A stretch of DNA of 64,000 bases from Candidatus Mediterraneibacter merdipullorum (GTDB lineage: Bacteria > Bacillota > Clostridia > Lachnospirales > Lachnospiraceae). The notes under the pieces were generated by a model that saw nothing but the letters and a program-made list of their open reading frames with translations, had not been told where the DNA came from and did not search any database. This document shows, one piece after another, positions 51,919-60,243 of the stretch (position 1 is the stretch's first letter; every line of letters starts with the position of its first letter). Both the position numbers and the translations under genes were made by a program. Location of the stretch: contig DXAL01000023.1 in assembly GCA_019117125.1 (NCBI GenBank), positions 1 to 64,000 on the forward strand, written 5' to 3'.

Positions 51919-52560
51919 ATGAGATATCTTACATTTGCCCTGACAAAAGGGCGTCTTGCCAGCAGGACCCTGGAACTGCTGGAGCGGCTTGGCATTACCT
52001 GTGAGGAAATGAAAGACAGAAATTCCAGGAAGCTCATCTTCACAAATGAAGAACTGAAACTGAAGTTTTTCCTGGCAAAAGGTCCCGATGTGCCCACTTA
52101 CGTGGAGTACGGGGCTGCGGATATCGGCGTTGTCGGGAAGGATACCATCATCGAAGAGGGACGCAAGGTCCATGAAGTGCTGGACCTTGGATTCGGGAAG
52201 TGCCGGATGTGCGTCTGCGGACGTGAGAGCGCAGCGGATTTGCTGAAACACCACGAACTCATCCGCGTCGCGACAAAATATCCGAAAATCGCGAAAGACT
52301 ATTTTTACAATAAAAAACATCAGACCGTGGAACTGATCAAGATGAACGGCTCCATCGAGCTGGCGCCTATTGTCGGTTTGTCCGAAGTCATCGTGGATAT
52401 CGTGGAGACCGGTTCCACACTGAAGGAAAACGGACTGGTCGTACTGGAGGAAGTATGCCCCCTTTCCGCGCGGATGATCGTTAACCCGGTCAGCATGCGC
52501 ATGGAAAACGACCGGGTGAAAAAACTCATCGCCGACCTGCGCGCGCTGTTAAGCGAGTAG
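51919..52560 (+). CDS. hisG: ATP phosphoribosyltransferase, short form
   Basis: A 213-residue HisG-short, needing HisZ. Motifs LTFALTKGRL at the N-terminus and ELAPIVGLSEVIVDIVETGSTL near residue 140. It catalyses the first step of histidine synthesis, ATP plus PRPP to phosphoribosyl-ATP. ATG 51919 behind AAAGGAG sets the start. Confidence 0.95.
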   Translation: MRYLTFALTKGRLASRTLELLERLGITCEEMKDRNSRKLIFTNEELKLKFFLAKGPDVPTYVEYGAADIGVVGKDTIIEEGRKVHEVLDLGFGKCRMCVCGRESAADLLKHHELIRVATKYPKIAKDYFYNKKHQTVELIKMNGSIELAPIVGLSEVIVDIVETGSTLKENGLVVLEEVCPLSARMIVNPVSMRMENDRVKKLIADLRALLSE

Positions 52561-52579
52561 GGGCAGGGGACACCCGGAG

Positions 52580-52616
52580 CAGACAGGTCGTACAGACAGG
52601 TCAGAACAGACAGACC
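52580..52616. repeat. Three short tandem repeats between hisG and hisD
   Basis: CAGACAGGTC at 52580-52589 and 52593-52602 and CAGACAGACC at 52607-52616, spaced 13 then 14 bases. Confidence 0.7.
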
Positions 52617-52645
52617 GCGCAGGCGGAAGAGACAGGAGGAAGAAG

Positions 52646-53938
52646 ATGCGGATTGAGAAACTGGATCAGGATACAAAAAAAGGGCTGTTGGAAAACCTCA
52701 TAAAACGCAGCCCGAACAACTACGGCAAATATGAAAAAGACGTGCTGGATATCCTGAATGCCGTAAAAGAAAAGGGAGACGAAGCACTGTTTGCATATAC
52801 AAAGCAGTTTGACAAGGCGTCGGTAAACGCCGGGAATGTCCTCGTCACAGAAGAGGAGATACAGGAAGCCTACCGTGAAGTGGGGGAGGAGCTTCTGGGC
52901 ATCATCCGGAAGTCTCTTGGCAATATCCGGACCTATCACGAGAAGCAGCGCCAGTACAGCTGGTTCGACAGCACCCCGGAGGGCACCATCCTCGGACAGA
53001 AAGTGACGCCGCTGGCGCGGGTTGGCGTCTACGTTCCGGGCGGGAAAGCGGCATATCCTTCCTCTGTCCTGATGAACATTGCTCCGGCAAAGGCGGCTGG
53101 CGTCGGTGAGATCATCATGGTGACGCCGCCGGGAAGAGACGGGAAAGTGACAGCCACCACCCTTGTGGCGGCAAAGGAAGCCGGTGCAGACCGCATCTAC
53201 AAGGCGGGCGGAGCGCAGGCAGTTGCCGCGCTGGCATACGGGACAGAGAGCATCCCGAAAGTAGACAAGATTGTGGGACCTGGAAATATTTATGTAGCCC
53301 TGGCGAAGAAATCCGTGTACGGACATGTCAGCATCGATTCCATCGCCGGACCCAGCGAGATACTCGTGCTGGCGGACGAGACGGCGGAGGCGAAGTTCGT
53401 CGCTGCGGACCTGCTCTCCCAGGCAGAGCATGACGAGATGGCGAGCGCCATCCTTGTGACGACAAGCGAAAAGCTGGCAGAGGAAGTCTCGGAGTGGACG
53501 GACCGTTTTATCCGTGAACTCTCCAGAGGGGACATCATCCAAAAATCCCTGGACAACTACGGATACATCCTGGTCGCGGATACACTGGACGACGCCATCG
53601 ATGCGGCGAACGAGATTGCATCGGAGCATCTGGAGCTTATGACGGAAAACCCCTTTGAAGTCATGACAAAGATACGCAATGCCGGAGCCATCTTTATCGG
53701 GCCTTATTCCAGCGAGCCGCTGGGGGACTATTTTGCGGGGCCGAACCATGTGCTCCCGACGAACGGGACGGCAAAGTTTTTCTCCCCCCTGTCCGTCGAT
53801 GATTTTATCAAAAAATCCAGCATCATTTCTTATTCAAGAGACGCGCTGGAAAAGATACATACGGATATCGAGAAATTTGCGGAGACGGAGCATCTGACCG
53901 CCCACGCCAACTCCATCCGCGTGCGCTTTGACAGATGA
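52646..53938 (+). CDS. hisD: Histidinol dehydrogenase
   Basis: A 430-residue zinc-dependent NAD enzyme oxidising histidinol to histidine. Recognisable signatures: YVPGGKAAYPSSVLMNIAPA, VDKIVGPGNIYVALAKK and SEHLELMTENPFEV; metal-binding Gln, His and Glu lie in QAEHDEMASAILV and ASEHLEL. Ordinary length. Confidence 0.97.
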   Translation: MRIEKLDQDTKKGLLENLIKRSPNNYGKYEKDVLDILNAVKEKGDEALFAYTKQFDKASVNAGNVLVTEEEIQEAYREVGEELLGIIRKSLGNIRTYHEKQRQYSWFDSTPEGTILGQKVTPLARVGVYVPGGKAAYPSSVLMNIAPAKAAGVGEIIMVTPPGRDGKVTATTLVAAKEAGADRIYKAGGAQAVAALAYGTESIPKVDKIVGPGNIYVALAKKSVYGHVSIDSIAGPSEILVLADETAEAKFVAADLLSQAEHDEMASAILVTTSEKLAEEVSEWTDRFIRELSRGDIIQKSLDNYGYILVADTLDDAIDAANEIASEHLELMTENPFEVMTKIRNAGAIFIGPYSSEPLGDYFAGPNHVLPTNGTAKFFSPLSVDDFIKKSSIISYSRDALEKIHTDIEKFAETEHLTAHANSIRVRFDR

Positions 53939-54010
53939 GCGCTGCGCGGGAACCGGACCGGCAGCAACTGTGCCGGACAACAGGGAAACAGACAAAAAGA
54001 GGAGGATATG

Positions 54011-54601
54011 ATGGAGAAGAGAAGCGCATCCTGCACAAGAAAGACAAAAGAAACGGATATCACGCTCAGCCTTGGCCTTGACGGGACAGGAAAGACCCGG
54101 ATCGATACCGGCATCCCGTTTTTTGACCACATGCTGGACGGGTTTGCACGCCACGGGCTCTTTGACCTGGAGGTAAAGGTGTCCGGCGACCTGGAGGTGG
54201 ACAGCCACCACACTGTGGAAGATACGGGCATCGTCCTGGGACAGGCGATAAGGGAAGCACTGGGAGACAAGGCAGGCATCCGGCGGTACGGCTACTTCAT
54301 CCTTCCGATGGATGAGACGCTGGCCCTTTCCGCCATCGACCTGTCCGGCCGCCCTTACCTGAACTATGACGCACAGTTCCCGGCAGCTTTCCTGGGAGCC
54401 CTTGACACGGAAACGATACGGGAGTTCTTCTATGCGGTCTCCTACAGTGCAGCCATGAACCTCCATCTGAAGATACTGGAGCCGGGAAACAGCCACCACA
54501 TGGCGGAGGCGCTCTTCAAAGCCTTCGGGAAAGCCCTGGACATGGCGGTATCCCCGGAACCAAGGATGCAGGAAGTATGGTCCACAAAGGGGACGCTGTG
54601 A
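54011..54601 (+). CDS. hisB: Imidazoleglycerol-phosphate dehydratase
   Basis: A 196-residue monofunctional HisB: ETDITLSLGLDGTGKTRIDTG, the manganese site HHTVEDTGIVLG, and the second HxxxH-like motif in NSHHMAEALFKAFGKAL. Dehydrates imidazoleglycerol phosphate to imidazoleacetol phosphate. ATG 54011 is 5 bases after GGAGG, better than ATG 54008. A CCGGCA/TGCCGG hairpin lies upstream (53958-53976). Confidence 0.95.
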   Translation: MEKRSASCTRKTKETDITLSLGLDGTGKTRIDTGIPFFDHMLDGFARHGLFDLEVKVSGDLEVDSHHTVEDTGIVLGQAIREALGDKAGIRRYGYFILPMDETLALSAIDLSGRPYLNYDAQFPAAFLGALDTETIREFFYAVSYSAAMNLHLKILEPGNSHHMAEALFKAFGKALDMAVSPEPRMQEVWSTKGTL

Positions 54602-54652
54602 CAGCCTGCGGCAGACAGAAGCGAAAAACAGACAAAAGGAGAAGAAAAATAC

Positions 54653-55936
54653 ATGAGTTATAAAAGACTGACGCCGTGTATATTCATCGCTCAGGGGAAG
54701 GCGGTGAAATGGTTTGACAACGACACGGTACTCTCGGAGGATGTGGTAGCGCTGGCGAAACAGTACTGCGACAGAGGGGCGGATGAACTGATTGTGTTCG
54801 ACCTCTCATCCTCGGATGAAGAGCACGATGAAGCCATTGACCTGATGCGCAAGATCAGCCGCGTCATCAGCATCCCCATGATAGCGGGAGGCAATATCCG
54901 CAGGGCGGAAGACGTCAAAAAAATACTCTACGCAGGGGCGAAACGCGCCATCCTTAATTTTTCCAAGGCACTTTCCATCGACCTCATACAGGAAGTATCC
55001 CTGCGGTTCGGGAAAGAGCGCATCGCCGTATCCCTCAATGATTTTGACACCCTGTTCAAACAGCAGCACCTGATTGAGGAATACAGCACGGAAATCGTGT
55101 TCATGCACCGGCTGGACTTAAATTCCGTGATGAACGTCACGGAACTGCCGTGTGTGGTCCTCACGGATACCATGGAGCAGAGCGAGATTCTGCGCATCCT
55201 GAAGTGCGATGGAATCAAAGGGGTGTCCGGACTGTTCATCAGCGACCTGAATATGGATTTCAACGAGTTCAAGGAAGTCTGTGCAGACGAGGGGATACAG
55301 ATGACGTCGTTTGAGAGCATCCTTGACTTTTCCGAACTGAAGCTGGATGCAAACGGGCTCATCCCCGTCATTGTACAGGACTATAAGACGAGCGAAGTGC
55401 TCATGATGGCGTATATGAACGAGGAAGCCTTTGAGAATACGGTAAAGACCGGGCGCATGACCTATTTCAGCAGGAGCAGGCAGTGCCAGTGGGTGAAAGG
55501 CGAGACATCCGGGCATTTCCAGTATGTAAAATCCCTTGCCGTGGACTGTGACAAAGATACGCTCCTGGCAAAAGTGGAGCAGGTCGGAGCTGCCTGCCAC
55601 ACCGGGAACCGCTCCTGTTTCTACACGACCATCGTAGGTGCAGACTACGACGCGAAGAACCCGCTCCAGGTGTTTGAATCGGTCTACCGCACCATCCTGG
55701 ACCGGAGGGAGCATCCGAAAGAAGGCTCCTATACCAATTATCTGTTTGAGAAGGGCATTGACAAAATCCTCAAGAAAGTAGGAGAGGAGGCGACGGAAAT
55801 CATCATCGCCGCCAAGAATCCCAACCCGGAGGAAATCAAATATGAGATTGCAGACTTCCTGTACCACGCCATGGTGCTCATGGCAGAAAGGGGCGTCACC
55901 TGGGAGGACATCACTGGTGAACTTTCGGACAGGTAG
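54653..55936 (+). CDS. hisIE: HisF-like pseudoenzyme domain fused to HisI-HisE
   Basis: A 427-residue protein in three parts. Residues 1 to about 215 resemble HisF/HisA ([31 protein letters not shown]), but the two catalytic aspartates of HisF are replaced: the site equivalent to Asp11 is Phe in PCIFIAQG and that of Asp130 is Asn in VSLNDF. Residues about 222-315 are phosphoribosyl-AMP cyclohydrolase ([28 protein letters not shown]), and about 325-427 phosphoribosyl-ATP pyrophosphohydrolase ([31 protein letters not shown]). It supplies steps two and three of the pathway. The N-part probably has a structural role. Confidence 0.9.
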   Translation: MSYKRLTPCIFIAQGKAVKWFDNDTVLSEDVVALAKQYCDRGADELIVFDLSSSDEEHDEAIDLMRKISRVISIPMIAGGNIRRAEDVKKILYAGAKRAILNFSKALSIDLIQEVSLRFGKERIAVSLNDFDTLFKQQHLIEEYSTEIVFMHRLDLNSVMNVTELPCVVLTDTMEQSEILRILKCDGIKGVSGLFISDLNMDFNEFKEVCADEGIQMTSFESILDFSELKLDANGLIPVIVQDYKTSEVLMMAYMNEEAFENTVKTGRMTYFSRSRQCQWVKGETSGHFQYVKSLAVDCDKDTLLAKVEQVGAACHTGNRSCFYTTIVGADYDAKNPLQVFESVYRTILDRREHPKEGSYTNYLFEKGIDKILKKVGEEATEIIIAAKNPNPEEIKYEIADFLYHAMVLMAERGVTWEDITGELSDR

Positions 55937-55955
55937 GATGTTCTGACCGGATATG

Positions 55956-55993
55956 CAGGGGCATAGATTATTGATAAGTAATTTATGCCCCTG
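55956..55993 (+). promoter_or_regulatory. Long hairpin after hisIE
   Basis: CAGGGGCATA (55956-55965) and TATGCCCCTG (55984-55993) form a 10-bp stem, with inner ATTA/TAAT pairing. No T-run follows, so it is either a weak terminator or a regulatory site next to the following gene. Confidence 0.45.
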
Positions 55994-56001
55994 AGGTCTG
56001 T

Positions 56002-56349
56002 ATGAACGAATCCGAACTGCGCAGGAGAGAACTGCTGCGGCAGACGCGCAAACTGTATGACGAAAGAAGGGAAGTTCCCGCTGTCCATCCAAGATACGGC
56101 AGAATCTGTCAGGAACTGTACAGCCCCCGCGGTGAAGAAGGGGAAAAGCCGTCCGGCGGTTCGTTCTACATCCGTCTCGTGGCGGGCATCATCTGTTTTA
56201 TCTGTTTTGTGTACATGGACCAGAGCGACGCGGATATCGCGGAAGTAAACAGCACTTCCATTGTAAATGAGATAGAAAAGGATATTGACGCCGGCCTCAT
56301 CGGGGGATTGCGAAAACAGGCAGAGGACCTTATAATGTACAGGGAATAA
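56002..56349 (+). CDS. Small single-pass membrane protein
   Basis: A 115-residue protein I do not recognise. An N-terminal Arg/Glu-rich cytoplasmic segment (MNESELRRRELLRQTRKLYD), a single hydrophobic helix (about residues 57-71, YIRLVAGIICFICFVYM) and a C-terminal acidic, helical extracytoplasmic part. Likely located in the same unit as the radical SAM protein 23 bases downstream. GAGG at 55993-55996 precedes the ATG. Confidence 0.6.
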   Translation: MNESELRRRELLRQTRKLYDERREVPAVHPRYGRICQELYSPRGEEGEKPSGGSFYIRLVAGIICFICFVYMDQSDADIAEVNSTSIVNEIEKDIDAGLIGGLRKQAEDLIMYRE

Positions 56350-56372
56350 AATGAGAAAAAACAGGAGAGACC

Positions 56373-58238
56373 ATGCGAAAGACAGCATTAAGTGATGAAA
56401 TCTTATTGAATATCGAAAAGCCGGCGCGCTACATCGGCGGGGAAGTCAACTCCGTGTACAAAGACGCCCGGAATGTGGACATCCGGTTTGCCATGTGCTT
56501 TCCGGACGTATACGAGATTGGCATGTCCCATCTGGGGATACAGATACTCTATGACATGTTCAACCGGAGGGAGGATACCTGGTGCGAACGGGTCTATTCT
56601 CCGTGGCTCGACCTGGACAAAGAGCTTCGCAGGCTCCGTCAGCCTCTCTTTGCGCTGGAATCCCAGGACGAAGTGCGCAAATTTGATTTTCTGGGCATCA
56701 CCATCCAGTTTGAGATGTGCTACACGAACATCCTCCAGATACTGGACTTAAGCCACATCCCGCTCCACGCCGCAGACCGGACGAAGGACCATCCCTTCGT
56801 GATAGGAGGAGGCCCCTGCGCGTATAATCCGGAGCCGCTGGCAGAGTTTTTTGATATGTTCTACATCGGCGAAGGGGAGACGGCATATGACCGCCTCTTT
56901 GACGTCTACAAAGAATGGAAATCATCCGGCGCTTCCAGGCAGGATTTCCTCCGGGCGGCGGCAGGCATCGAAGGGATATACGTGCCTGCATTTTACGACG
57001 TGGAGTACCGGGAGGACGGCACCATCGCCTCATTTGCGCCAAATGACCCGTGCGCACCCCGGACCGTGCGCAAACAGGTTGTCATGGACATGACGGAGGC
57101 GCCGTACCCGATGAAGCCGGTGGTCCCGTACATCAAGGCGACCCAGGACCGGGTCGTCCTGGAGATACAGCGGGGCTGCATCCGGGGCTGCCGCTTCTGC
57201 CAGGCAGGGATGATTTACCGCCCGACCCGGGAGCGGAGCGCGGATACGCTCAAAGAATATGCCCGCGCCATGCTTGCCAATACAGGGCATGAGGAGATAT
57301 CCTTAAGTTCCCTGAGCTCCAGCGACTACTCAAAGCTCGGGGAGCTGGTGACGTTCCTGATTGATGAATTTAAGGACAAAGGCATCAATATCTCCCTTCC
57401 GTCTCTGCGCATCGACGCCTTTTCCCTGGACGTCATGAGCAAAGTCCAGGACATCCGGAAGAGCAGCCTGACCTTTGCGCCGGAAGCCGGCTCCCAGCGG
57501 ATGCGCGACGTGATAAACAAAGGACTTACGGAAGAGGAGATACTCACAGGAGCGGGACAGGCGTTCGAGGGAGGATGGACAAAGGTCAAACTCTATTTCA
57601 TGCTCGGGCTTCCCACGGAAACGGAGGAAGACATGAAGGATATCGCAAGACTGTCCGACCGTGTGGCGCGCAGGTATTACGAGATACCAAAGGAACAGCG
57701 CCGGGGCAGATGCCAGATTACGGCAAGTTCTTCCTTTTTTGTGCCAAAGCCGTTTACCCCGTTCCAGTGGGCGTCCATGCATCCTGCGGAAGAATACGAC
57801 CGGAGAGCCCATCTTGTCAACGACGAGTTCAGGGAACAGCTCAACCGGAAGAGCCTGAAGTACAACTGGCACGACGCAGATGTCACGGTACTGGAAGGCG
57901 TTATGGCAAGAGGCGACCGGAGGGTGGCAAAGGTCATCGAACGCGCATACCGTCTGGGCTGCCTTTTTGATTCCTGGACGGAATCCTTTCACAATGACCT
58001 CTGGATGCAGGCGTTTGCCGATACCGGTGTGGATATCGCCTTTTATACGCAGAGGGAGCGGAAGGAAGACGAGAGGTTCCCGTGGGATTTCATCGATATC
58101 GGCGTGACCCGCTCCTTCCTCTGGCGGGAATGGAAGCGCGCGCAGGAAGGGATTGTCACGCCAAACTGCAGGGAATCCTGTTCGGGCTGCGGCGCGGCCG
58201 GATTCGGAGGAGGTGTCTGCCATGAAAGCAAGGATTAA
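56373..58238 (+). CDS. TIGR03960-family B12-binding radical SAM protein
   Basis: A 621-residue radical SAM enzyme. After a B12-binding-like N-terminal domain, the FeS motif CIRGCRFCQAG (about residues 269-279) binds the 4Fe-4S cluster. The C-terminal end is Cys-rich (ESCSGCGAAGFGGGVC). In Lachnospiraceae this protein is encoded next to a small TIGR03936 protein, as here, upstream of RNase G. Substrate unknown. Confidence 0.92.
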   Translation: MRKTALSDEILLNIEKPARYIGGEVNSVYKDARNVDIRFAMCFPDVYEIGMSHLGIQILYDMFNRREDTWCERVYSPWLDLDKELRRLRQPLFALESQDEVRKFDFLGITIQFEMCYTNILQILDLSHIPLHAADRTKDHPFVIGGGPCAYNPEPLAEFFDMFYIGEGETAYDRLFDVYKEWKSSGASRQDFLRAAAGIEGIYVPAFYDVEYREDGTIASFAPNDPCAPRTVRKQVVMDMTEAPYPMKPVVPYIKATQDRVVLEIQRGCIRGCRFCQAGMIYRPTRERSADTLKEYARAMLANTGHEEISLSSLSSSDYSKLGELVTFLIDEFKDKGINISLPSLRIDAFSLDVMSKVQDIRKSSLTFAPEAGSQRMRDVINKGLTEEEILTGAGQAFEGGWTKVKLYFMLGLPTETEEDMKDIARLSDRVARRYYEIPKEQRRGRCQITASSSFFVPKPFTPFQWASMHPAEEYDRRAHLVNDEFREQLNRKSLKYNWHDADVTVLEGVMARGDRRVAKVIERAYRLGCLFDSWTESFHNDLWMQAFADTGVDIAFYTQRERKEDERFPWDFIDIGVTRSFLWREWKRAQEGIVTPNCRESCSGCGAAGFGGGVCHESKD

Positions 58239-58962
58239 ATTCAGAAAATACGGGATACTCCGCTTTATCGGGCATCTGGATGTGATGCGGTACTTCCAGA
58301 AAGTGATGCGCCGGGCAGGAATCCCCATTGCCTTTACCGGCGGATTCAGCCCCCACATGGTCATGTCCTTTGCAAGCCCGCTTGGCATTGGCCTGGAAAG
58401 CGACGGGGAGTATCTGGACGTGGAATTATCTGCGCCCGTCGAAAGTGCAGAAGCCGTGCGCAGGATGAATGAAGCCGGTGTGGAAGGCATCGAAGTGCTG
58501 TCATTCCGGCAGATTGCGGATGAAAAAAAGATGACAGGCATGACCATTCTTGCCGCAGCGGATTATCTTATCGCGCCTGGGGACGTCCCGCATGCAGCCG
58601 GAGCCATCCCCTGGGACTGGAAGGAGAAGTTCGCTTCCTTTCTGGAGCAGGAGGAGATACGCGTGATAAAGCAGACCAAGAGAAGCGAGCGGGAAGTGGA
58701 TATCCGCCCTCTGGTCTTTTCGTGGAAATCCGTGCCGGAGGGGATCGTCGTCCGCCTCGCGGCGGGAAGTTCGGAAAATCTCAAGCCGGAACTGCTCATG
58801 GACACCTTTGTCCGGACCTGGCCTGAGCCGGACAAAGAGAAAGCCCTGCACGGACCCGTATTTTCCTTCCGCAGGCTGGAGCTCTATGCCTTCCTGTCAG
58901 AAAAAGGGCAGGAGGGCGGATTTGTGTCACTGGAATCACTTGGGCATGACATCACAACATAA
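58222..58962 (+). CDS. TIGR03936-family (DUF2344) radical SAM-associated protein
   Basis: About 246 residues, beginning MKARIKFRKYGILRFIGHLD. It includes RYFQKVMRRAGIPIAFTGGFSPH and FASPLGIGLESDGEYLDVEL, typical of DUF2344. It overlaps the radical SAM gene by 17 bases, so it is translated with it and probably acts as its partner. GGAGGAGGTG sets ATG 58222. Confidence 0.92.
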   Translation: MKARIKFRKYGILRFIGHLDVMRYFQKVMRRAGIPIAFTGGFSPHMVMSFASPLGIGLESDGEYLDVELSAPVESAEAVRRMNEAGVEGIEVLSFRQIADEKKMTGMTILAAADYLIAPGDVPHAAGAIPWDWKEKFASFLEQEEIRVIKQTKRSEREVDIRPLVFSWKSVPEGIVVRLAAGSSENLKPELLMDTFVRTWPEPDKEKALHGPVFSFRRLELYAFLSEKGQEGGFVSLESLGHDITT

Positions 58963-58977
58963 GAGGGACAGAGAACA

Positions 58978-60174
58978 ATGAAACGAAAGATACTCATTGA
59001 AAAAGCAGAAGGACAGGTCCGCACATTTATCCTTGAGGATGACAAAATCGCGGAGATACACTGTTCCTCTGAACAGGAAGATGGGGCAAAGGATCATCGG
59101 CTCGGAAACATCTATGTCGGCAGGGTAAAAAATATCGTCCCCAATATCGGCGCTGCGTTCATTGAAATTGAGAGCGGGTTCAACTGTTATTACGATGTGA
59201 AAGATGTCTCGATGACGTTCTTCACAAAAAAGACAGGGAAAAAGCCCCTCTGCATCGGAGATGAGCTTGTCGTCCAGATAAGCAAGGAGGCATCCCGGAC
59301 CAAGGTCCCTACTGTGACCGGAAATCTGAGCTTTACCGGGAGATATGCCGTGCTCACCCACGGGAATAAGCGGATCGGCGTATCGTCCAAGCTGCCCCGC
59401 AGCATGCGGGAGAAGTTCCGGGAGCAGCTCGGCGGCTATCAGGAGGAAAACTTCGGCATCATCGTCCGGACCAATGCAAAAAATGTGGAGTTTGCAGAAG
59501 TAATGAAGGAGATTGAATCCCTCCGTGAACAGTACCGGCAGCTTCTGTCGGCTGCACCCTACCGGACCTGTTTCTCCTGCCTGAGGTCGTCTCCTCCAGG
59601 GTACATCACAGACCTGAAAAACGTATATATGGACGGCATGGAAGAAATCATTGTGGATGACAGGGAATTGTATACAAGGATACAATCATACTTTGAAAAG
59701 GAATCTCCGGAACTGTGCCGGATACTCCGGCTCTACGATAATCCGGATTTCCCCCTGTGCAAGCTGTACGGAACGGAAAGCGCCCTGAAAAAAGCGCTCC
59801 AGGAACGGGTCTGGCTCCGGCACGGAGGATATCTTGTGATACAGCCCACAGAAGCGCTGACCGTCATCGACGTCAATTCCGGGAAGCATACCGGGAAAGG
59901 AAGCAGCGAAGAGAGCATCATGAAAATCAATCTGGAGGCGGCAGAGGAGGCGGCGCACCAGATACGGGTAAGGAACCTTTCCGGCATCATCCTCATTGAC
60001 TTCATCAATCTGGAACAGCCGGAGAATATCAGCACCCTGCTCCGGGAGTTCCGCGCTGTGCTGGAAGCTGACCCGGTCCAGACGACGCTGGTGGATATTA
60101 CGCCCCTGAACCTGGTGGAAATCACCCGGAAAAAGGTATACCGTCCTCTGGCGGAACAGGTGGAAGGAATCTGA
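58978..60174 (+). CDS. Ribonuclease E/G family protein
   Basis: A 398-residue endoribonuclease with an embedded S1 domain (GNIYVGRVKNIVPNIGAAFIEI) and the catalytic DNase-I-like part: metal-binding Asp in TVIDVNSGK and Asp in IILIDFINLE. The C-terminus ends shortly after LVEITRKKVYRPLAEQ, before the CPxCxGxG zinc-link region found in E. coli RNase E/G, so that segment is absent. It should process rRNA and degrade mRNA. Confidence 0.9.
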   Translation: MKRKILIEKAEGQVRTFILEDDKIAEIHCSSEQEDGAKDHRLGNIYVGRVKNIVPNIGAAFIEIESGFNCYYDVKDVSMTFFTKKTGKKPLCIGDELVVQISKEASRTKVPTVTGNLSFTGRYAVLTHGNKRIGVSSKLPRSMREKFREQLGGYQEENFGIIVRTNAKNVEFAEVMKEIESLREQYRQLLSAAPYRTCFSCLRSSPPGYITDLKNVYMDGMEEIIVDDRELYTRIQSYFEKESPELCRILRLYDNPDFPLCKLYGTESALKKALQERVWLRHGGYLVIQPTEALTVIDVNSGKHTGKGSSEESIMKINLEAAEEAAHQIRVRNLSGIILIDFINLEQPENISTLLREFRAVLEADPVQTTLVDITPLNLVEITRKKVYRPLAEQVEGI

Positions 60175-60183
60175 AACTTTTCA

Positions 60184-60212
60184 TTTACAAGTCTTCGCCA
60201 AAGATATATAAT
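60184..60212 (+). promoter_or_regulatory. Promoter of the aspartokinase gene
   Basis: TTTACA (60184-60189) and TATAAT (60207-60212) with a 17-base spacer. No lysine riboswitch fits in the short gap. Confidence 0.7.
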
Positions 60213-60243
60213 GAAGCAGATTACATGTGGAGGAAAAAAAGAA

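Noticed and set aside
60175-60243. Lysine riboswitch before the aspartokinase gene
   Set aside because: The spacer is 69 bases and holds a promoter, far shorter than an L-box riboswitch.
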